A stretch of 64,000 nucleotides of DNA, taken from positions 76,566,780 through 76,630,779 of the forward strand of contig CM034314.1 in the NCBI GenBank assembly GCA_019925795.1, given 5' to 3'. Below are positions 11,424-24,317 of the stretch, piece by piece; position 1 is the stretch's first letter; every line of letters begins with the position of its first letter. Below the pieces are notes generated by a model. It did no database searches and was not told the DNA's origin. It saw nothing but the letters and a program-made list of their open reading frames with translations. The position numbers and the translations under genes are program-made. This DNA is from Dendrobium chrysotoxum (Eukaryota > Streptophyta > Magnoliopsida > Asparagales > Orchidaceae).

Positions 11424-12572
11424 AAAAAAAATAAAAAATAAAAAATAAGATATTGAAGAAAATTCAAAATTGTCTACGTCGAGATTTTTTTTTTTTTTAA
11501 ATTTATGTGGATTGGATTTTTTTCAAATTTATGTGTATTTAGGCTATCTGGATAGAAGGAATTGAAAAAGAAACAAAGACAATGGGATAAATTGAATTGA
11601 AATTAATTATTTTTCATTTATTTAATTTAGGAGAAATTTTGTGATTTTTTTAATTCATAAAATATTCTTTCTTTGTGAGATATACAATGGTGGAGGTGAA
11701 GCCAAAAAATTTTTCATGAGGGTATAAATTATGAATAATAAAAAAATTCTTCATGGCTATAAAATTAAAAATCTATAATTGTATATAATTAAATAAAAAG
11801 AAAGATTTGGAGATTTATAAAAAATAAATTACAATTCAATTATAAATATTTTAAGTTGAATCGAAGATTGCGATCTTTCTCTCGGTAATATACACAATTG
11901 TAGTTTTTTGGATTCCCATTCTTAAAGTTCCTGTCAAAATTTTTTTTTGACATATAACAATTTAGATGCTTCGTTAACAAAATATATATCTCATTATTAA
12001 ACAAACATCTTAGTAAAAACTCTTAATACAATGTGTATCATAAGTACAAGAAGCCAGATATTGGATGGGAAATATACACAACATAATATTAGAAAAGGTG
12101 AATTTTAATGTTATTTTGTAATTTTAGTCAACTTTAAGAATTGACACCTCTTTCAATACAAAAATATTTTCAATTAATAAACTCCATAAACTATGATAGG
12201 AGTAAAAAAATATTTTCAATTGTTAAACTCCATAAACTCTGATGAGAAGCAAGAATTAAAAAGCAATTAAACTTTCTCCTTGCTCAGGAGTATTAACTTA
12301 CAAGAAATAAGAATAAAAAAATTGTATATAGTACATGGAGAGAGAGTAGGGAGAATTCAGCAATAAAAATCTCAAAAAATAATAATAATATCAATATTAT
12401 CAATAAAGTCAAAAGAAATCTATCAAATTATAAAACACATAATAAAGAGTACTATCATATAATGAATCATGTCAGTATGTTATGCTATATTGTATCAATA
12501 TGATTTTAATTATATATATTGATCAATTCAATGCACTATCATGTATAATCATGAATGCAACATCTTTTTCCG
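11424..12572. other. AT-rich upstream spacer, nothing recognised
   Basis: Promoter-distal sequence of the fibrillin gene. It is AT-rich with poly(T) and poly(A) runs. I see no ORF, structured repeat or transposon end. Confidence 0.5.
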
Positions 12573-12764
12573 CCCCAATTATTACCCAGTTGGGTATCAA
12601 TTTTAATTAAGTCCAACTGTTAATTAATTGCTATCAATCAACCTTAATTATCTCCCAGTTAGATAGTAGTCTTTATTAGGCCCAACTGGTATCGATCGAC
12701 CCCAATTATCGCCTAGTTGGATGTCAGTCTTAATTATGCTCAATAGTCATTGGTATCGATCATC
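12573..12764. repeat. Three-copy minisatellite, 58-69 bp units
   Basis: Units start at 12573, 12642 and 12700 with CC(C/T)(C/T)AATTAT followed by C(C/T)(C/T)AGTT(G/A)G(A/G)T, and end with GTATCGATC-like words. The copies are diverged. Upstream (11424-12572) and downstream (12765-13200) I see only AT-rich spacer. Confidence 0.75.
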
Positions 12765-13199
12765 ATCTTTTATGTTAATAACAAGCCTTCCATCTAGCCT
12801 CCCTTACATGCAAATGCTATATTTTTTGTCAATGTCATGTATGAAATATAGTCATTCATAAAATACAGAAAAAACTATCAAATTTATCTCATATGCATTT
12901 ACTTCAAAAAATTATATCTTCCAATTTAACCAATGAAAATGTAATGTATTCATGTCAAAATGCTCATATTGACGAGATTTATCACATACCAAAAGTTATG
13001 TGGTAAAAACTTTATCAATACTAAATTATCCTCATTTTTGCAGTAACAAAAATACTAATTTAATCTAAAAAATATCAAAAATATATAATTATTGAAATCA
13101 AAGATAGGATAATTATTTCTTACAATGAGACGAGCAAATTTTTTAACATGACTAACTGCCAAAAATCACTCTGTGACCTCTAAACCCCAAGTTTCTTTT

Positions 13200-13666
13200 T
13201 CTCTCTCTTCACTTTCTCTTTTAATTCCCTCATTCCATTTTCTGCTAGCCAATTTGATAAGGATAAATGGTTAATGGATTATTTAGTGGTTTATATTAGT
13301 GACATAGGATATTTTGAATAAAAATAATAATATAATAAATTTAATTATTTAATTTAGTCAATTGTCAATATAAAATTTATATAAATTATTTTAGGGCTTT
13401 AAAAATTATAGAAAAATATTTATAAAATAGTTTATTTTAATTAAAAATACTGTGAAATTGGTTTGCAAAATGGATACCTAATGGTCCAAAAATTCACACT
13501 TGTACCGACATGTGTCTATTTCTTAAGGATTTACACTAGTGTTAAAAAATTATGAATAAATTATTATAATTAAAATATTATAATATCTATCTTATGACAA
13601 AAATGATTTTCAAATTAGACTTACAATGACTCCTAAAAAAAGTATTTAATTGGGTTAACTATGGGC

Positions 13667-13673
<7 letters not shown>
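13200..13673 (-). mobile_element. LTR-like repeat starting TGTAATAGCCC (minus strand)
   Basis: Read on the minus strand from 13673, it begins TGTAATAGCCCATAGTTAAC and aligns along its length with 45456-45935 on the plus strand. Shared blocks include AGGAGTCATT, GACAC...TAGTGTAA in variant order, TTTTGCAAACCAATTT and ATTTATATAAATTTTATATT. TG start and composition fit an LTR, probably of a Ty3/Gypsy element, but no internal region adjoins it. The lower boundary is approximate. Confidence 0.65.

Positions 13674-13706
<33 letters not shown>
13673..13706. repeat. (AG)n microsatellite
   Basis: Thirty-four bases of AG directly abutting the TGTAATAGCCC LTR end. Confidence 0.9.
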
Positions 13707-13707
<1 letters not shown>

Positions 13708-14304
13708 ATGTTGCTGATGAGGAGAACAGAGAAATCTCACTTTAGGATTTATTTTTCACATATATATAGCGTCAGCCAATGGGGGGGTTGTGCCCCCTCC
13801 GTCGGTGGAGATATATGATGTATAAAAGTGGCTCCATAAATTTTATTTTTCTACAATTGATAGGAAATTATGAATAAGAAAGATATTTGTTAATATTTAT
13901 TAGATATATCTAATAAAGAGCGGATCCCCCAATTGCCTAGGGGGTGGGTAATTCCCCCCCCCCCCCCCCCTCCCTCCCCCCAAAAAAAAAAATCTTTGTT
14001 ACCTGAATATTTAGGTAATTTGTCCCCCTCAATCTATTTTTTACTCTTTATTATAGGGGTCTTTAGGCAATTGCCCCCCCTAAAAAAATTAAAATACTAT
14101 GATTTTTAGGCAATTGACCCCCTAGCAGAATCAAACACATTGTATAGAGGTATTATTTATAAGTTTTCCCCCTTAAGAACTAAGGCTGATTCTGCCCATG
14201 TATCTAATGATTTGATTAAAAGATGTGTGATATTAGAATCTTATTAATAATTATAATTTGAGCTTAAATTGAAAAAAATAGAAATAGAGGTATAGGGAAG
14301 GAAG
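13707..14304. other. Intergenic stretch with C-runs; no gene
   Basis: This holds a 17-base C run (13954-13970) and a recurring GGCAATTG(C/A)CCCC phrase near 13930 (inverted), 14064 and 14110, suggesting a short degenerate repeat. No ORF of interest. Confidence 0.5.
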
Positions 14305-15689
14305 CACTAAAAATCTTGTTAGTTTTTAGCGTCAGAATTACAAGACTAATGCGATATGGCCAAAAACTACGGGAAAAACAAGAATTTCCGATAGAATAAT
14401 CTTCATCGAAAATGACGACGGAGTTGCGGTGGAAATTTTAGTGACTTTTTCAGTGGATTTACGGAGGAAAATTTGCTGCAAATTTGGCGGGTCTAAAATC
14501 CACCACAGGTTGGCTTTAGCTAACTAATTCATTCTCTGTCCGTTTCATTTATTTTCTGTATTCTTTGACTTCCCTCTCCACCCTTTCTTTAATCTTCAAC
14601 TTCGCTGCCCCTTCCCAACCTGTTCGTTTCTCTTTGACTTCGCCACCGTCGGTTCATATCTCAAACTTTTTACATTAGCCTCTGTAGGTTTATCACATTT
14701 GCCTCACTCGATCGTTCATCTTTGAATTCACTCGCGTGCGACCTCCTCTTCGTTGCTCTTTGACTTTTCCTACCTCACGATGTCTCTAGCTCGTTCATAG
14801 CTCGTGGGCAACCTCCTCTTCCTTGCCTAACCTCCTGTCTTCTTCGACTTTACAGGCAAACGAGGTTTAGGTTTTGTTGCTCTTCCATAATTCTCAACAA
14901 AATTTTTACATTGTATTTTCTTATAATTTATTTTTTGTCTAAAATTTTTTCATCATCCATTCTTTGTTTGAATTTAGGTTTATTATTGTATAGATATCAA
15001 TTTTGAGTTGGAAATATAGATATCGCTCAATTTTTAGTTATTGGGTAATATTTTTATGGATTTAACATCCCATTGCTCTTATTTATTTGGAAAGGGGGTG
15101 TGAATAGCTAGGGAGGACACATGTCACTAACAATTGCAGAATAAAGAAAGCACCAATTACTCCACTCTATGTTAAAATTGTTCTACAATATATGATATTT
15201 TTAAGACCTCAAGAATAGTCTAATTTAACTTAAATTTATAAATTAAAAAAAATCATAAGCAAGCTATTCATTTCTAATGCATGTTAGGTATTGATCACCC
15301 TTTCTCATCACACCCCTACCTTCCTCTATCCATGCTCCTCGGGAGCTCACATGATAACTAGAACCTTCAATCCCTAAAACCCAAACATTGATTCCAACCT
15401 CAAAATTACTCAACAACTTATAATAGCTATGAAGATGGTGGAGTAATTGGTGCTTTCTTTGTTCTGAAGCACAGAAAAGAAAAATAAAATTTAACACCAC
15501 ACGTAAAATAATTTAATCGAGGAGCATCCATTTCTATTATTTTTTTGTATTGTTTGAATCATATTTGTGGACTAATATAGCACATACACATACTTGAAGA
15601 ATCATTGCACCAATTACTCATAAACTCTAAACAAATAATTTCTAAGAATTTTTTTTAAATAGTATTGTAGGAATCTATAGCCTAAGTGT

Positions 15690-18600
15690 GTTATGGATAT
15701 TCAGAATCATAGGTGTTGGATGTATAATCGATTGTTGCATGGATGCAAGATGTAAACTAATGAAATTGTCAACGGTGTGAATTTTTTCATCTAAGTGGCC
15801 CGTCAATTACCCTCCTTTAAATCAGATGGGAGGTTACGGTGTCTATATTCCAAACACAAAAATCAAGCATATCTCACACCAGATGAGGTTAATGTTGATC
15901 TTTATCGTAAAGGATTCATGCCAAAAAATTGGTATTGGATTTCATATAGTGAGTACAAGCCCTATTTTGACTCTCAATGTAGCTCATCTACATATTCTAA
16001 CATAGTTTAAGATGAAACTATTAGGATAGTTGAGGACTTTATTTATGATGCAACTGGGCTATAATTTCAATAATATATAGAAGAGACCTTGAATAAGGAT
16101 GCACAAAATTTATATGATCTATTGTACGTTTCACAAGAACCAATTTGGAATGGTGCACTACTCATTCAGAGTTATCCATTGCTGTCAAGATGTTGAGCAT
16201 AAAGGCAGAATATAATATACCTAGAGAATGCTTTAATCAATTTTTTGGTCTACTTAAGGAGACCAATTGATAGATAATAGAATTCTAATTGACTTATACC
16301 AGATTAATAAATTAGTTTCCAAGCTTGATTTGATAGCTACAAAAATTGATTATTATGTTAGCATATAAATGTTGTACTATGGGGATCATTTATTAGACAT
16401 TATATGTCATCATTGTAATACGCTAAGGTTTAAACCAAACTCTAGAAAAAAGAAAGCAGAAGGATGTGCCAGTTAGTCGATTATTTTACTTATCCATCAT
16501 TTCCAGACTGTAATGTTTATATGTATCTATGAGCTCCACTACACATATGAGATGACACAATAAATACATCTTGCAAGTAGGTGTTCTGACACATCCATCC
16601 GAAGCAGAGGCCTAGAAACACTTTGACCATACACATCCTAACTTCACTGTGAAACCAAAAAATATAAGACTAGGTTTATATGAAGATTATTTTACTACAT
16701 TTAGTCAATCTATCTCACCTTACTCATGCTGACCAGTGATACTTACCTCCTACAATCTTCCTCCAGAATTATGTATGATTACACCTTACATATTTTTGAC
16801 ACTTATTATTTCAGACCCACATAATCCAAAAGTAAAGATAGATGTATTCTTGTAAAGTTTGATCAATGACTTGAAGTTATTATGGACTGAATGATTTACT
16901 ACATATGATATCTCTAACAAATAAAATTTTATAATGAGGGAAGCATTAATTTGGACTATTGGTGACTTCCCAGCATATGGTATGCTTTCTGGTTGGAGCA
17001 CTTCAGGTAAGTTAGTTTGCTCATATTGCATGAAAAATGCTAAATCGTTTACTTTGAAACATAATGGTAAGAATACTTTATTTGATTGTCATCGTATGTT
17101 CTTACATATAAACTATCCATTCAGGCGAAATAAGGATACTTTTATTAAAAATAAAATAGAGATGACATAGCCTCTACCATAGTTAACTGGTGAGTAAACA
17201 TTTAAAAGAATAAATTTCATATCAACAATAATTGATTCTCCAACACTAGCTCATTACAAACTACCCGGGTATGGAGTCACTCACAATTGGACAAAGAAGA
17301 GCATATTATGTTCATTTTTATATTGAAGAAGAATCTTGATCATATATAACTTAGATGTGATGCATAAAAAGAAGAATATTTTTGATAATATGTTCAACAT
17401 AGTGATGGACATCAAGGGTAAGTCTAAAGATAATGTAAAAGTTAGGATGGACTTGAAGGAAATTTGTAGGAGGAAATACTTGAGTTGAAGGAAGATGAAA
17501 AAGAGAATATTCTAAAGCCAAAAGCCTTATTCGCCTTCATTCTAGAGCAGAGACGAGTAGTTTTTGAATGGGTGCAGAGTCTAAAGCTACTTAATGGACA
17601 TACTTCCAACCATAGTAGATGTGTTGACATGAGATTTGGTAGATTGTTTGGATTGAAAAGTCATAATTGTCACATCTTCATGGAATATTTTATGCCCACT
17701 ACTTTCAGTTCTTTGCCAAATTCAATTTAAATTTTTTTGACCAAACTAAGCATCTTCTTTAAGGACTTATGTTTATCAAGACTGAATGATGAAGCTTTGA
17801 TCCTTCTTGAGCATAATATTCCTTTCATTTTATACAAACTTGAGAAGATATTCTCTCTAAATTTTTTTTGACTCCATGGAGAATCTACCTGTATATTTAC
17901 CATATGAGGTTGGACTTGGTGGACCTATTCAATATCGATGGATATATTCTTTTGAGAGATAACTTCCTACAGACATGAACATCTCTGACATTATTAATAA
18001 GTTCTAATTTCATAATCATACATCATGCATGTACTTAAATAAACTTATGAGGTCTATCAAGAATAAATAATGTCTTGAAGAATCAATATGTGAAGCATAT
18101 CTGATGTATAAGACAACCAAATTTTGCTCATATTACTTTGACCCATAGTTATGATCAACAAGGATTACTGTACCTCAGAATTTAAATAATTAAGATTTAT
18201 GTCAATCTACCAATAATATTTATGTATTCAGTGGACTTGGCAAGCCAGTAGGTACTTATACTGTGTGCTATTTGACAGATAAGGAAATGCTAGTTGCCAC
18301 ATTATATATATTACTTAATTGTGCTGATGTTGAGCCATATCTTAAGTATGTTTGAGTGAATATTTTGTACATTCTATAGACTTAGACATAGCTACACTTC
18401 AGGTCCACACTGAAGCTAGAGATATACAAGATCAAGGACTAGTGGATTTAGCTTGGGGACCTATGAGAAAAGTAAAATATTGGCCAATTTTTATTGTCAA
18501 TAGTTATAAATTTCAAACCAAAGCTTGGTATGAAGGCCAAAAAATAGAAAAATATGGTGTATGTGTTAAAGGGAATAACCATATGGGTGATGACTGTGAG

Positions 18601-18860
18601 TATTATGGGGTCTTATAGGAAGTACTACAGTTAGAATGTGTATATAAAGGGATTAATCTATATCTTTTTAATTGTGATTAATTTGATCCAAAATAAAATA
18701 GAGCAACAAGGGTGATTCCACTTTATGGTATTACAGAAGTAAAGCGAGGTAGGAAAAATGGAAAGTATTACCCATTTATTCTTGCTAGCCATACTAGCCA
18801 AGTCTTATTTGTTAACTATTCGGGTAGACAGTGGATAAACAAGATTGGCTTGTAGTTAGT
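15690..18860 (+). pseudogene. CACTA transposase (TNP2-like), dead
   Basis: Conserved CACTA blocks appear in order but in several frames with stops. The N-terminal transposase-associated domain is at 15710-15960 (CWMYNRLLHGCK; then EVNVDLYRKGFMPKNWYW). The transposase core runs from ~16740 to 17170 (YNLPPELCMITPYIF, then IDVFL, then ALIWTIGDFPAYGMLSGWST, CSYCMKNAKSFTLKHNGK and FDCHRMFL). A DUF4218-like block lies at 17560-17720 (RCVDMRFGRLFGLKSHNCHI). A DUF4216-like block lies at 18440-18850 (VDLAWGPMRK, then YYPFILASHTSQVLFVNY). Dozens of lesions exclude function. The order and spacing match Transposase_21-type elements. Confidence 0.82.
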
Positions 18861-20039
18861 AAGACTAAATACATGGGGGTTATTGAGAAAACCACATTAA
18901 TATCAGTAGTATAGCAAGAAGAGTGTATGTCAAACTTTAAATAGCCTGCTAATGATGGTGATGATCAAATTGTAACTAATAAGATTGAATTATAGTTAGA
19001 GGAGGTTGACTTAGACATGAAAGAAAATATTGAAGAAGATGGTAGTAGTGAGGATGTGGTCTTGTAAGATGGAAATGAATCACCAAGTGATTAATAGTTA
19101 GAAGGTACTTTAGTATGTATGCTTTTTAAATTTTTAGCAAATTATAATAGTAATTTTTTTCACAACTAGTTAGTTCCTGTAGTTTACAGTAAATGTATAT
19201 TTTTGCTTATAGCATAACAGTTTTTTTACAAGTAGTTACTTCATACATTTTTATTTTTGAATACATATTTTGCCCTTACAGCATAACAGTTTTTTTCACA
19301 ACTAGTTACTTCATGTAGTTTAATTTTTAGCATTTCATAGTGCAAATTATTTTCAAAATTAATATTTTTTTTAATTTATTTTTTGCATAGGGCTTCTAGT
19401 GGTAATGAGCCCCCCTCTCCTCGACAGTCGTTCACAAACATCTAAGGGGACCTCTTCATCACAGTCTGCCACTCATTCCCAATTGAGCCTGCTTTTTCCT
19501 ACACCACACATAGGGAGTCCTTAATTTTACTATATAGACCCTTACTTTCAGTCACCATATCCAATGGAGACTACTCCCTTCTACCCATACCACCCCCAAC
19601 ATCTTCTCAGGGAGTCCCTTCCACTTATCCCTATCCACCATACATCTGGCCATTTTACTACCTAACCCCCCTCAACCCTCTATCTGTACCTTCCACGCAG
19701 ACTGCAGTGGCACCGACCATAAATGGACGCATGTTGATTCAGCTTAATGGTGTTATGCAAGTAATACAAGTTTTATATTACTCAAATTGTTTTATAAAGA
19801 TAGATGATTTCAACCAGATATTTGTGTAGGTTTCATCCATCAAAGTAGCCTACACATAAGATACAAGACATAATACAAAGCAGGTTTGATGCTCTATATA
19901 TTTTTTGAATGAAAATTTAGAAGAAAGTGTGCAACATGTGATTTAAAGAGTTTGAGGTTAGTTAGTAGTATCTATAACATATGTCCATTTTTATTAAGCT
20001 AATAAAAAATAATCTATGTTTTAATTTTTGATATATAAA

Positions 20040-20770
20040 GAGATTTGTACTGGTTGTCAGAGCACAATGCAAGGATCAGAATAAATTTTAAGAAATATGG
20101 ATCTACTCACCTGTGAGACATGTTCAAAGTCGTTAGGAGGCATGCGAGCAGCTACTCTAGATTAGGGAGAATGTATGGGCTGACCTTAACAGTGCTTGGG
20201 GCAGCCCAAGTTACATAAAGAGGAGGGAGCAGACTAAATAGAATCTAGCTTTTGACATCAAGGGCCTGGGTAGCTCCCTCAATATGGGGGGCTCAGTTAT
20301 ACATACTAAGCACATACGATGAAAGGTAAGAAGTGTAAAAGATTTTAATAATTTTTTTAGTTGTACATACTAATCTAAGTATATTATAGGAGTTGCAAGA
20401 TAGAGAACCCACTATTGTTGAGTTGCATAGTCACACCCATAAGCATCGGGAGGACTGGCAATGGGTGAACGAGCGAGTGAGGAGGGCCTATGTGAGTATA
20501 TAAGTTTATAATATTAAGAAAAATATTTTAAGTGATAATTATACAATGATTAATCTTACATCATCTTTTATAAGAGGAGTATATACGGCTTTGAGAGAGC
20601 CATGCTCAAGCTGGAGAGGGATCGTCTGGGGGTTCAACAAGTTATTATGACTATCATATTTAGTCACATGTGGTAGGCAGAATTCAAAAGCGATGAATTT
20701 ATGTATTAGGCTTATAGGCCAATGCGTATGAGGGATAGTCCTCTGGTACCTCCAACTTCTCTGTAAGTAG
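20040..20770 (+). pseudogene. Remnant of the second CACTA gene (Ptta/En/Spm TnpA-like)
   Basis: Fragments such as GG-S-VIHTKH near 20280-20320, ELQDREPTIVELHSHTHKHR near 20395-20450, and YGFERAMLKLERDRLGVQQV near 20585-20650 resemble the plant Ptta/En/Spm protein that lies downstream of the transposase in CACTA elements. Frames change and stops intervene. No functional claim. Confidence 0.5.
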
Positions 20771-21391
20771 TCAAGAGAGTTTATATAGCCAACAGGTAGC
20801 TAACCTAACAGTAGAGATAGAGAATATTCAAAAATCACAACTAAACATACACATATAGATATTGGAGGAACTTAAGAGAATGAGGGAGCAGATTATTGAA
20901 AATTGACCTACGTCTGCATCAGTCGAGTAGGAGAGTGAGGAAACATATTCTGATTAGTGGAGATCAGTCTTTATTTTTTCATGCATGTTGGTTGTTTTAT
21001 GAATAAAAATTATATTTTATTATAGTAGTGTTTTGTTACTCTAGAACAATTATAAATATTTTATGCAATTTGTGTGAATATTGTCCATTAATATGTTTGT
21101 GCAATGTTAAAATATTAGCATATTTAATCAGCATTTAAAATTATTTGTACTATAATTATTACAAAGTTGACTAATTAACATGAGGTGCTATTTTTTTTCT
21201 AAATGCTACATGTTTTCGGTAAATTTTTGATAGATTTTCATCAGAAAGTATGATACGATGAATTTTATTAAATTTTGCATTGAAAATTTTTCACCGTTAA
21301 TTATGACAGATTTGCATTGAAAAATTATACCATAATTTGTAATGAAATTTTTGCCACAATTCCACCATCAATTAACGGTGTAGGATTACCC

Positions 21392-22192
21392 TCTTTCTTA
21401 ACCTATGTGATGTATATAGGCGGGACTATCTCGAGCTATGGGGCTGCCCTCTTCCTTAACCACTCTAGCCTCAGTTAGGTGTAGGATTAGGGATGGGCTA
21501 TTTGCCCCTCAATTCTTTACTACTCTAGCATAGGTTAGGGCTCATATATTTGCATTCTTTATAACTTAATGATCAAAGTTATGACCCTAAAATTAGATTA
21601 CAACTAATCCACCTTAAATAGCTAATAACTTAAAGAGAAATTTCTGGGTAAATAAATTAAATAATCTGAATTTGACCTAACAACTTGAACTTTTCACCTA
21701 AATTGGGGTAGCTAACTAACACTAATTTTGTACACACTTATGTGTTGGATAGGACACTTTTCTATAGGAATCCTAGGGTAGGGTGTAGCTAAGAAAACAT
21801 TTTTTTTATTTCTTTATTTTACACTTTGCATTTGTGATGATGTGATGTTGTTTTTCTAACTTGGATTGTTTATGGTTGTTGGTTTTTTTTTATAGATAGA
21901 TGAGTGGGTACTTACCCTTAAGTAGTTAGAATTTTTATAGAAATATCTTCTACAGGTGGTCACATTCCTAAAGGGCTCTCTAATAGGTACTGTAAGAATT
22001 GCAAAGCCCTTGAGAATGTGATCCTAAGAACTAGGTCTAGATATATATATATATAATTATGTTATTATAATTGTGCTAACATCTATTTTATAGGGAGCTC
22101 ATATAATTTTTCTTTTTTACATATAATTTTAGTTAGGAAAGCTATGTAAGTATTTGGAAATTTCAGAAGGCAGTGTAAGTTCAAAGATGAGT
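21392..22192 (+). mobile_element. Partial third copy of the structured non-coding LTR-type family
   Basis: It resembles the 3' halves of the units at 39145-45277 and 55396-63587 in layout and in a key block: CTACAGGTGGTCA at 21950-21962, followed by a long hairpin whose arms (21958-21967 and 22014-22023) and inner arms (AAGGGCT / AGCCCTT) match the positions of hairpins in the other copies. It also has the preceding phrase TACCCTTAAGTAG / TTAGAA, like ACCCTTAGGTTAGGAACG in the other copy. No coding. Boundaries are approximate, set by the CACTA remnant on the left and the Copia LTR on the right. Confidence 0.5.
21958..22023 (+). other. Putative folded element, copy 3 of the long two-part hairpin
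   Basis: Outer arms GGTCACATTC (21958-21967) and GAATGTGATC (22014-22023) pair over 10 bp with one G.T pair. Inner arms AAGGGCT and AGCCCTT pair over 7 bp. Equivalent helices occur at 43128-43228 and 61709-61816 with compensatory differences. Confidence 0.55.
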
Positions 22193-22231
22193 TGTCAAAC
22201 CACTTGGACTGCCTAAGGTAAAATAAGAAGA

Positions 22232-22250
22232 GGGGGGGGGGGGGGGGGGG
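22232..22250. repeat. G19 homopolymer in the Copia LTR
   Basis: Nineteen consecutive G, at the same LTR position as the G13 run at 50219-50231. Confidence 0.9.
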
Positions 22251-23656
22251 TGAATTGGTGTTTTAAAAATTTTCTCTCAAAATTTTATTTTAAAATCTCA
22301 AAATTAATTACACAAACTTTAGTGGAAGAAATTTATTAAATAAATATTTTTATTCTTTGGAATTTGATTAAAAAATAAATGTGAAGATACATTTTATTTT
22401 TCCAATAAAATTCAAATCAAAATAAAGATCAACAATCTCAACAAATGAATGTAAGAATATAACATGCAAGGAAAATTAAAATGCAGGAAAATAAAATATG
22501 AAAAAAAGTAGAATGAACACACCAGATTTATAGTGCTTTGGTCAAACTTTGACCTACGTCCACTCCCCGGAGTCCTCCTCTCCGGGTATTACACTAAACA
22601 TCTTAGTGACTCACCTTTAGCCCCCTCCCCCCCCCCACCCCACATAATAATGCAGAGAAGTCCTTACAAAATCTATTCCACTAACACAGTGCATAGAGTA
22701 CCAAAATCTTTTCCACCCTCCTAGTGAGGCAGAGAACCTAGAATCTTTTTCACCCTCCTAGTGAGGCAGAAAACCTAAAATCCTTTTCACCCTCCTAGTG
22801 AGGCAAAGAACTTGACGATCTTCAACCTTGAAGATTTTCTTTCCAGAGTAACCCAAAAGATCATCGAAGACACATGGAGAAACTAAGGTAGAAGCTTGCT
22901 TGAAGCAACTATGTGAAATCCCCTCACACTACTTCTCCCTCACACACAACTTCTCATTATCCTTCTCCAAACTTAAAAGATCTCTCAAGAAGTTAACCTC
23001 TTAAAGCATTCTTATAGAAAATCTCTTAACAGCCAAAGACTTCTTCAAAGTCTAATAAGAGAGCTTAAATACAAGGCTTCTAGAAAACCTTAAATTTTTA
23101 ATTCTGTTATTTCTAATCGTATCATACAATTAGTTCAATTCATCCTGTTAGTATTGTATGATGAATAAGGGTCTGTACAATTAGTTCAAATACTTGAACG
23201 GATCATCCTAGCTATATCAATGGTCATATATTATGATTAGTTCAATTGAATAGGATTTCATCCAGTACGATTGGTGGAGATTAAATATCATCTTGGGAGC
23301 GAATCAGGTCATATTGTATGAAGCAGGTCATCATACAATATGATGTGAAATATTAATTAATCTTGATTTGAGTGACTAATTATAAGACTAGATTAGGTAA
23401 GATTTAATGACATCATATAGTATGATTAATTCAATTTTAAAATTTTAAAATATTGCATGATTTATTATTGGTGGAAGAATTTTTGAGTTCTATTGATCGT
23501 CGTGTACATTTTGGATCATACAGTATGATTAGTATAAATTTAGATTATCTTAATTAAATATTTTAATTAATCTCTAGTTTACCCAGATCATACAATACGA
23601 TCCAAGTCATACTGGATGATCTTCACAGAAGTTAAAACATTTAATTTAACTCTCTG

Positions 23657-23672
23657 GTGTGTGTGTGTGTGT
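23657..23672. repeat. (GT)n microsatellite inside the LTR
   Basis: Sixteen bases of GT. A similar short GTGTGTGT tract lies at the equivalent place in the other LTR (near 51456-51468). Confidence 0.85.
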
Positions 23673-24300
23673 ATGGTTGCTAAGATCGCATACACATTTT
23701 ATAGGACTTTTGACTCAATAAATATATAAAATAAATAAATTAAAATATAGACTCTTACAAAAATATCAAACCTATTATACTAGTCTTGAGTTAATCATTT
23801 TGCACGATCTATGATGTACCTGAAATGTTAGTGTGCATAAAATAAATATCCAAAAATAATATCAGGAGAAATAAAGTAGAAATCTAATAATATTTGTTAT
23901 TATCAAAATTATAATCTTGGGATCTTGGATTATAACATTCTTCCCCTTTTTAATAATGATAAATATTGCTGGTTAAATTTTCAAGTTAATTTTATTATCT
24001 CCTAATCTCCCCCTTAAATTTTTTTCTTAATAATTTTAATTATATAAACATACCAAGCATAAGAGCAAATATAAAAAAAAAACTAAACTAAACACAACAA
24101 AAATATATTTTACCAACATTCTACTCCCCCTTTTGACATCACCAAAAAAGAGAAAAAATAAATTCAACCTGATAAAGATAAAATATAACAAAAGATAAAG
24201 CAACAAAAATGGACAACTACCACACAACACATATCACTCATAAGTAGGAAGGACCTTGATCAAGTGGTGTGGTGGTGGTTGGACATACTGGTGAATAGAG

Positions 24301-24317
24301 GTGTCAATATTTGACAC
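24301..24317. repeat. Perfect palindrome at the hAT left end
   Basis: GTGTCAA-TAT-TTGACAC, a 7-bp stem with a 3-base loop, overlapping the terminal inverted repeat. It may be a transposase binding site or a cruciform. Confidence 0.6.

Larger units (their letters stand above)
14305..21391 (+). mobile_element. Decayed CACTA (En/Spm) DNA transposon
   Basis: The left end is CACTAAAAATCTTG at 14305, preceded by AAG as a possible 3-bp target duplication. The subterminal region (14330-14520) is full of repeats such as AATTTCCG and GGAAATTT. Inside are a dead transposase (15690-18860) and remnants of the second CACTA gene (20040-20770). At the right side, 21200-21390 has subterminal-like words (TTTGCATTGAAAA, AAATTTTTG) but no TAGTG end, so the right terminus seems to have been lost next to the repeat starting at ~21392. 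Region 18870-20040 contains no recognisable domain. Confidence 0.8.
22193..23937 (-). mobile_element. 3' LTR of SIRE/Maximus-like Copia element A
   Basis: Bounded by TG (22193) and CA (23936-23937). On the minus strand it follows a polypurine tract at 23938-23952 (AAAAAGGGGAAGAA), which sets the orientation. The LTR aligns with the one at 50181-51739: a G-run followed by TGAATT, 38-39 bases from the outer end, then GACCTACGTCCACTCCC and a run of CACCCTCCT(A/G)GTGA(A)GGCAGA repeats (22715-22810). It also carries many CATACAATACGAT-like words. The 5' LTR was not found, so the element is incomplete. Confidence 0.75.
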
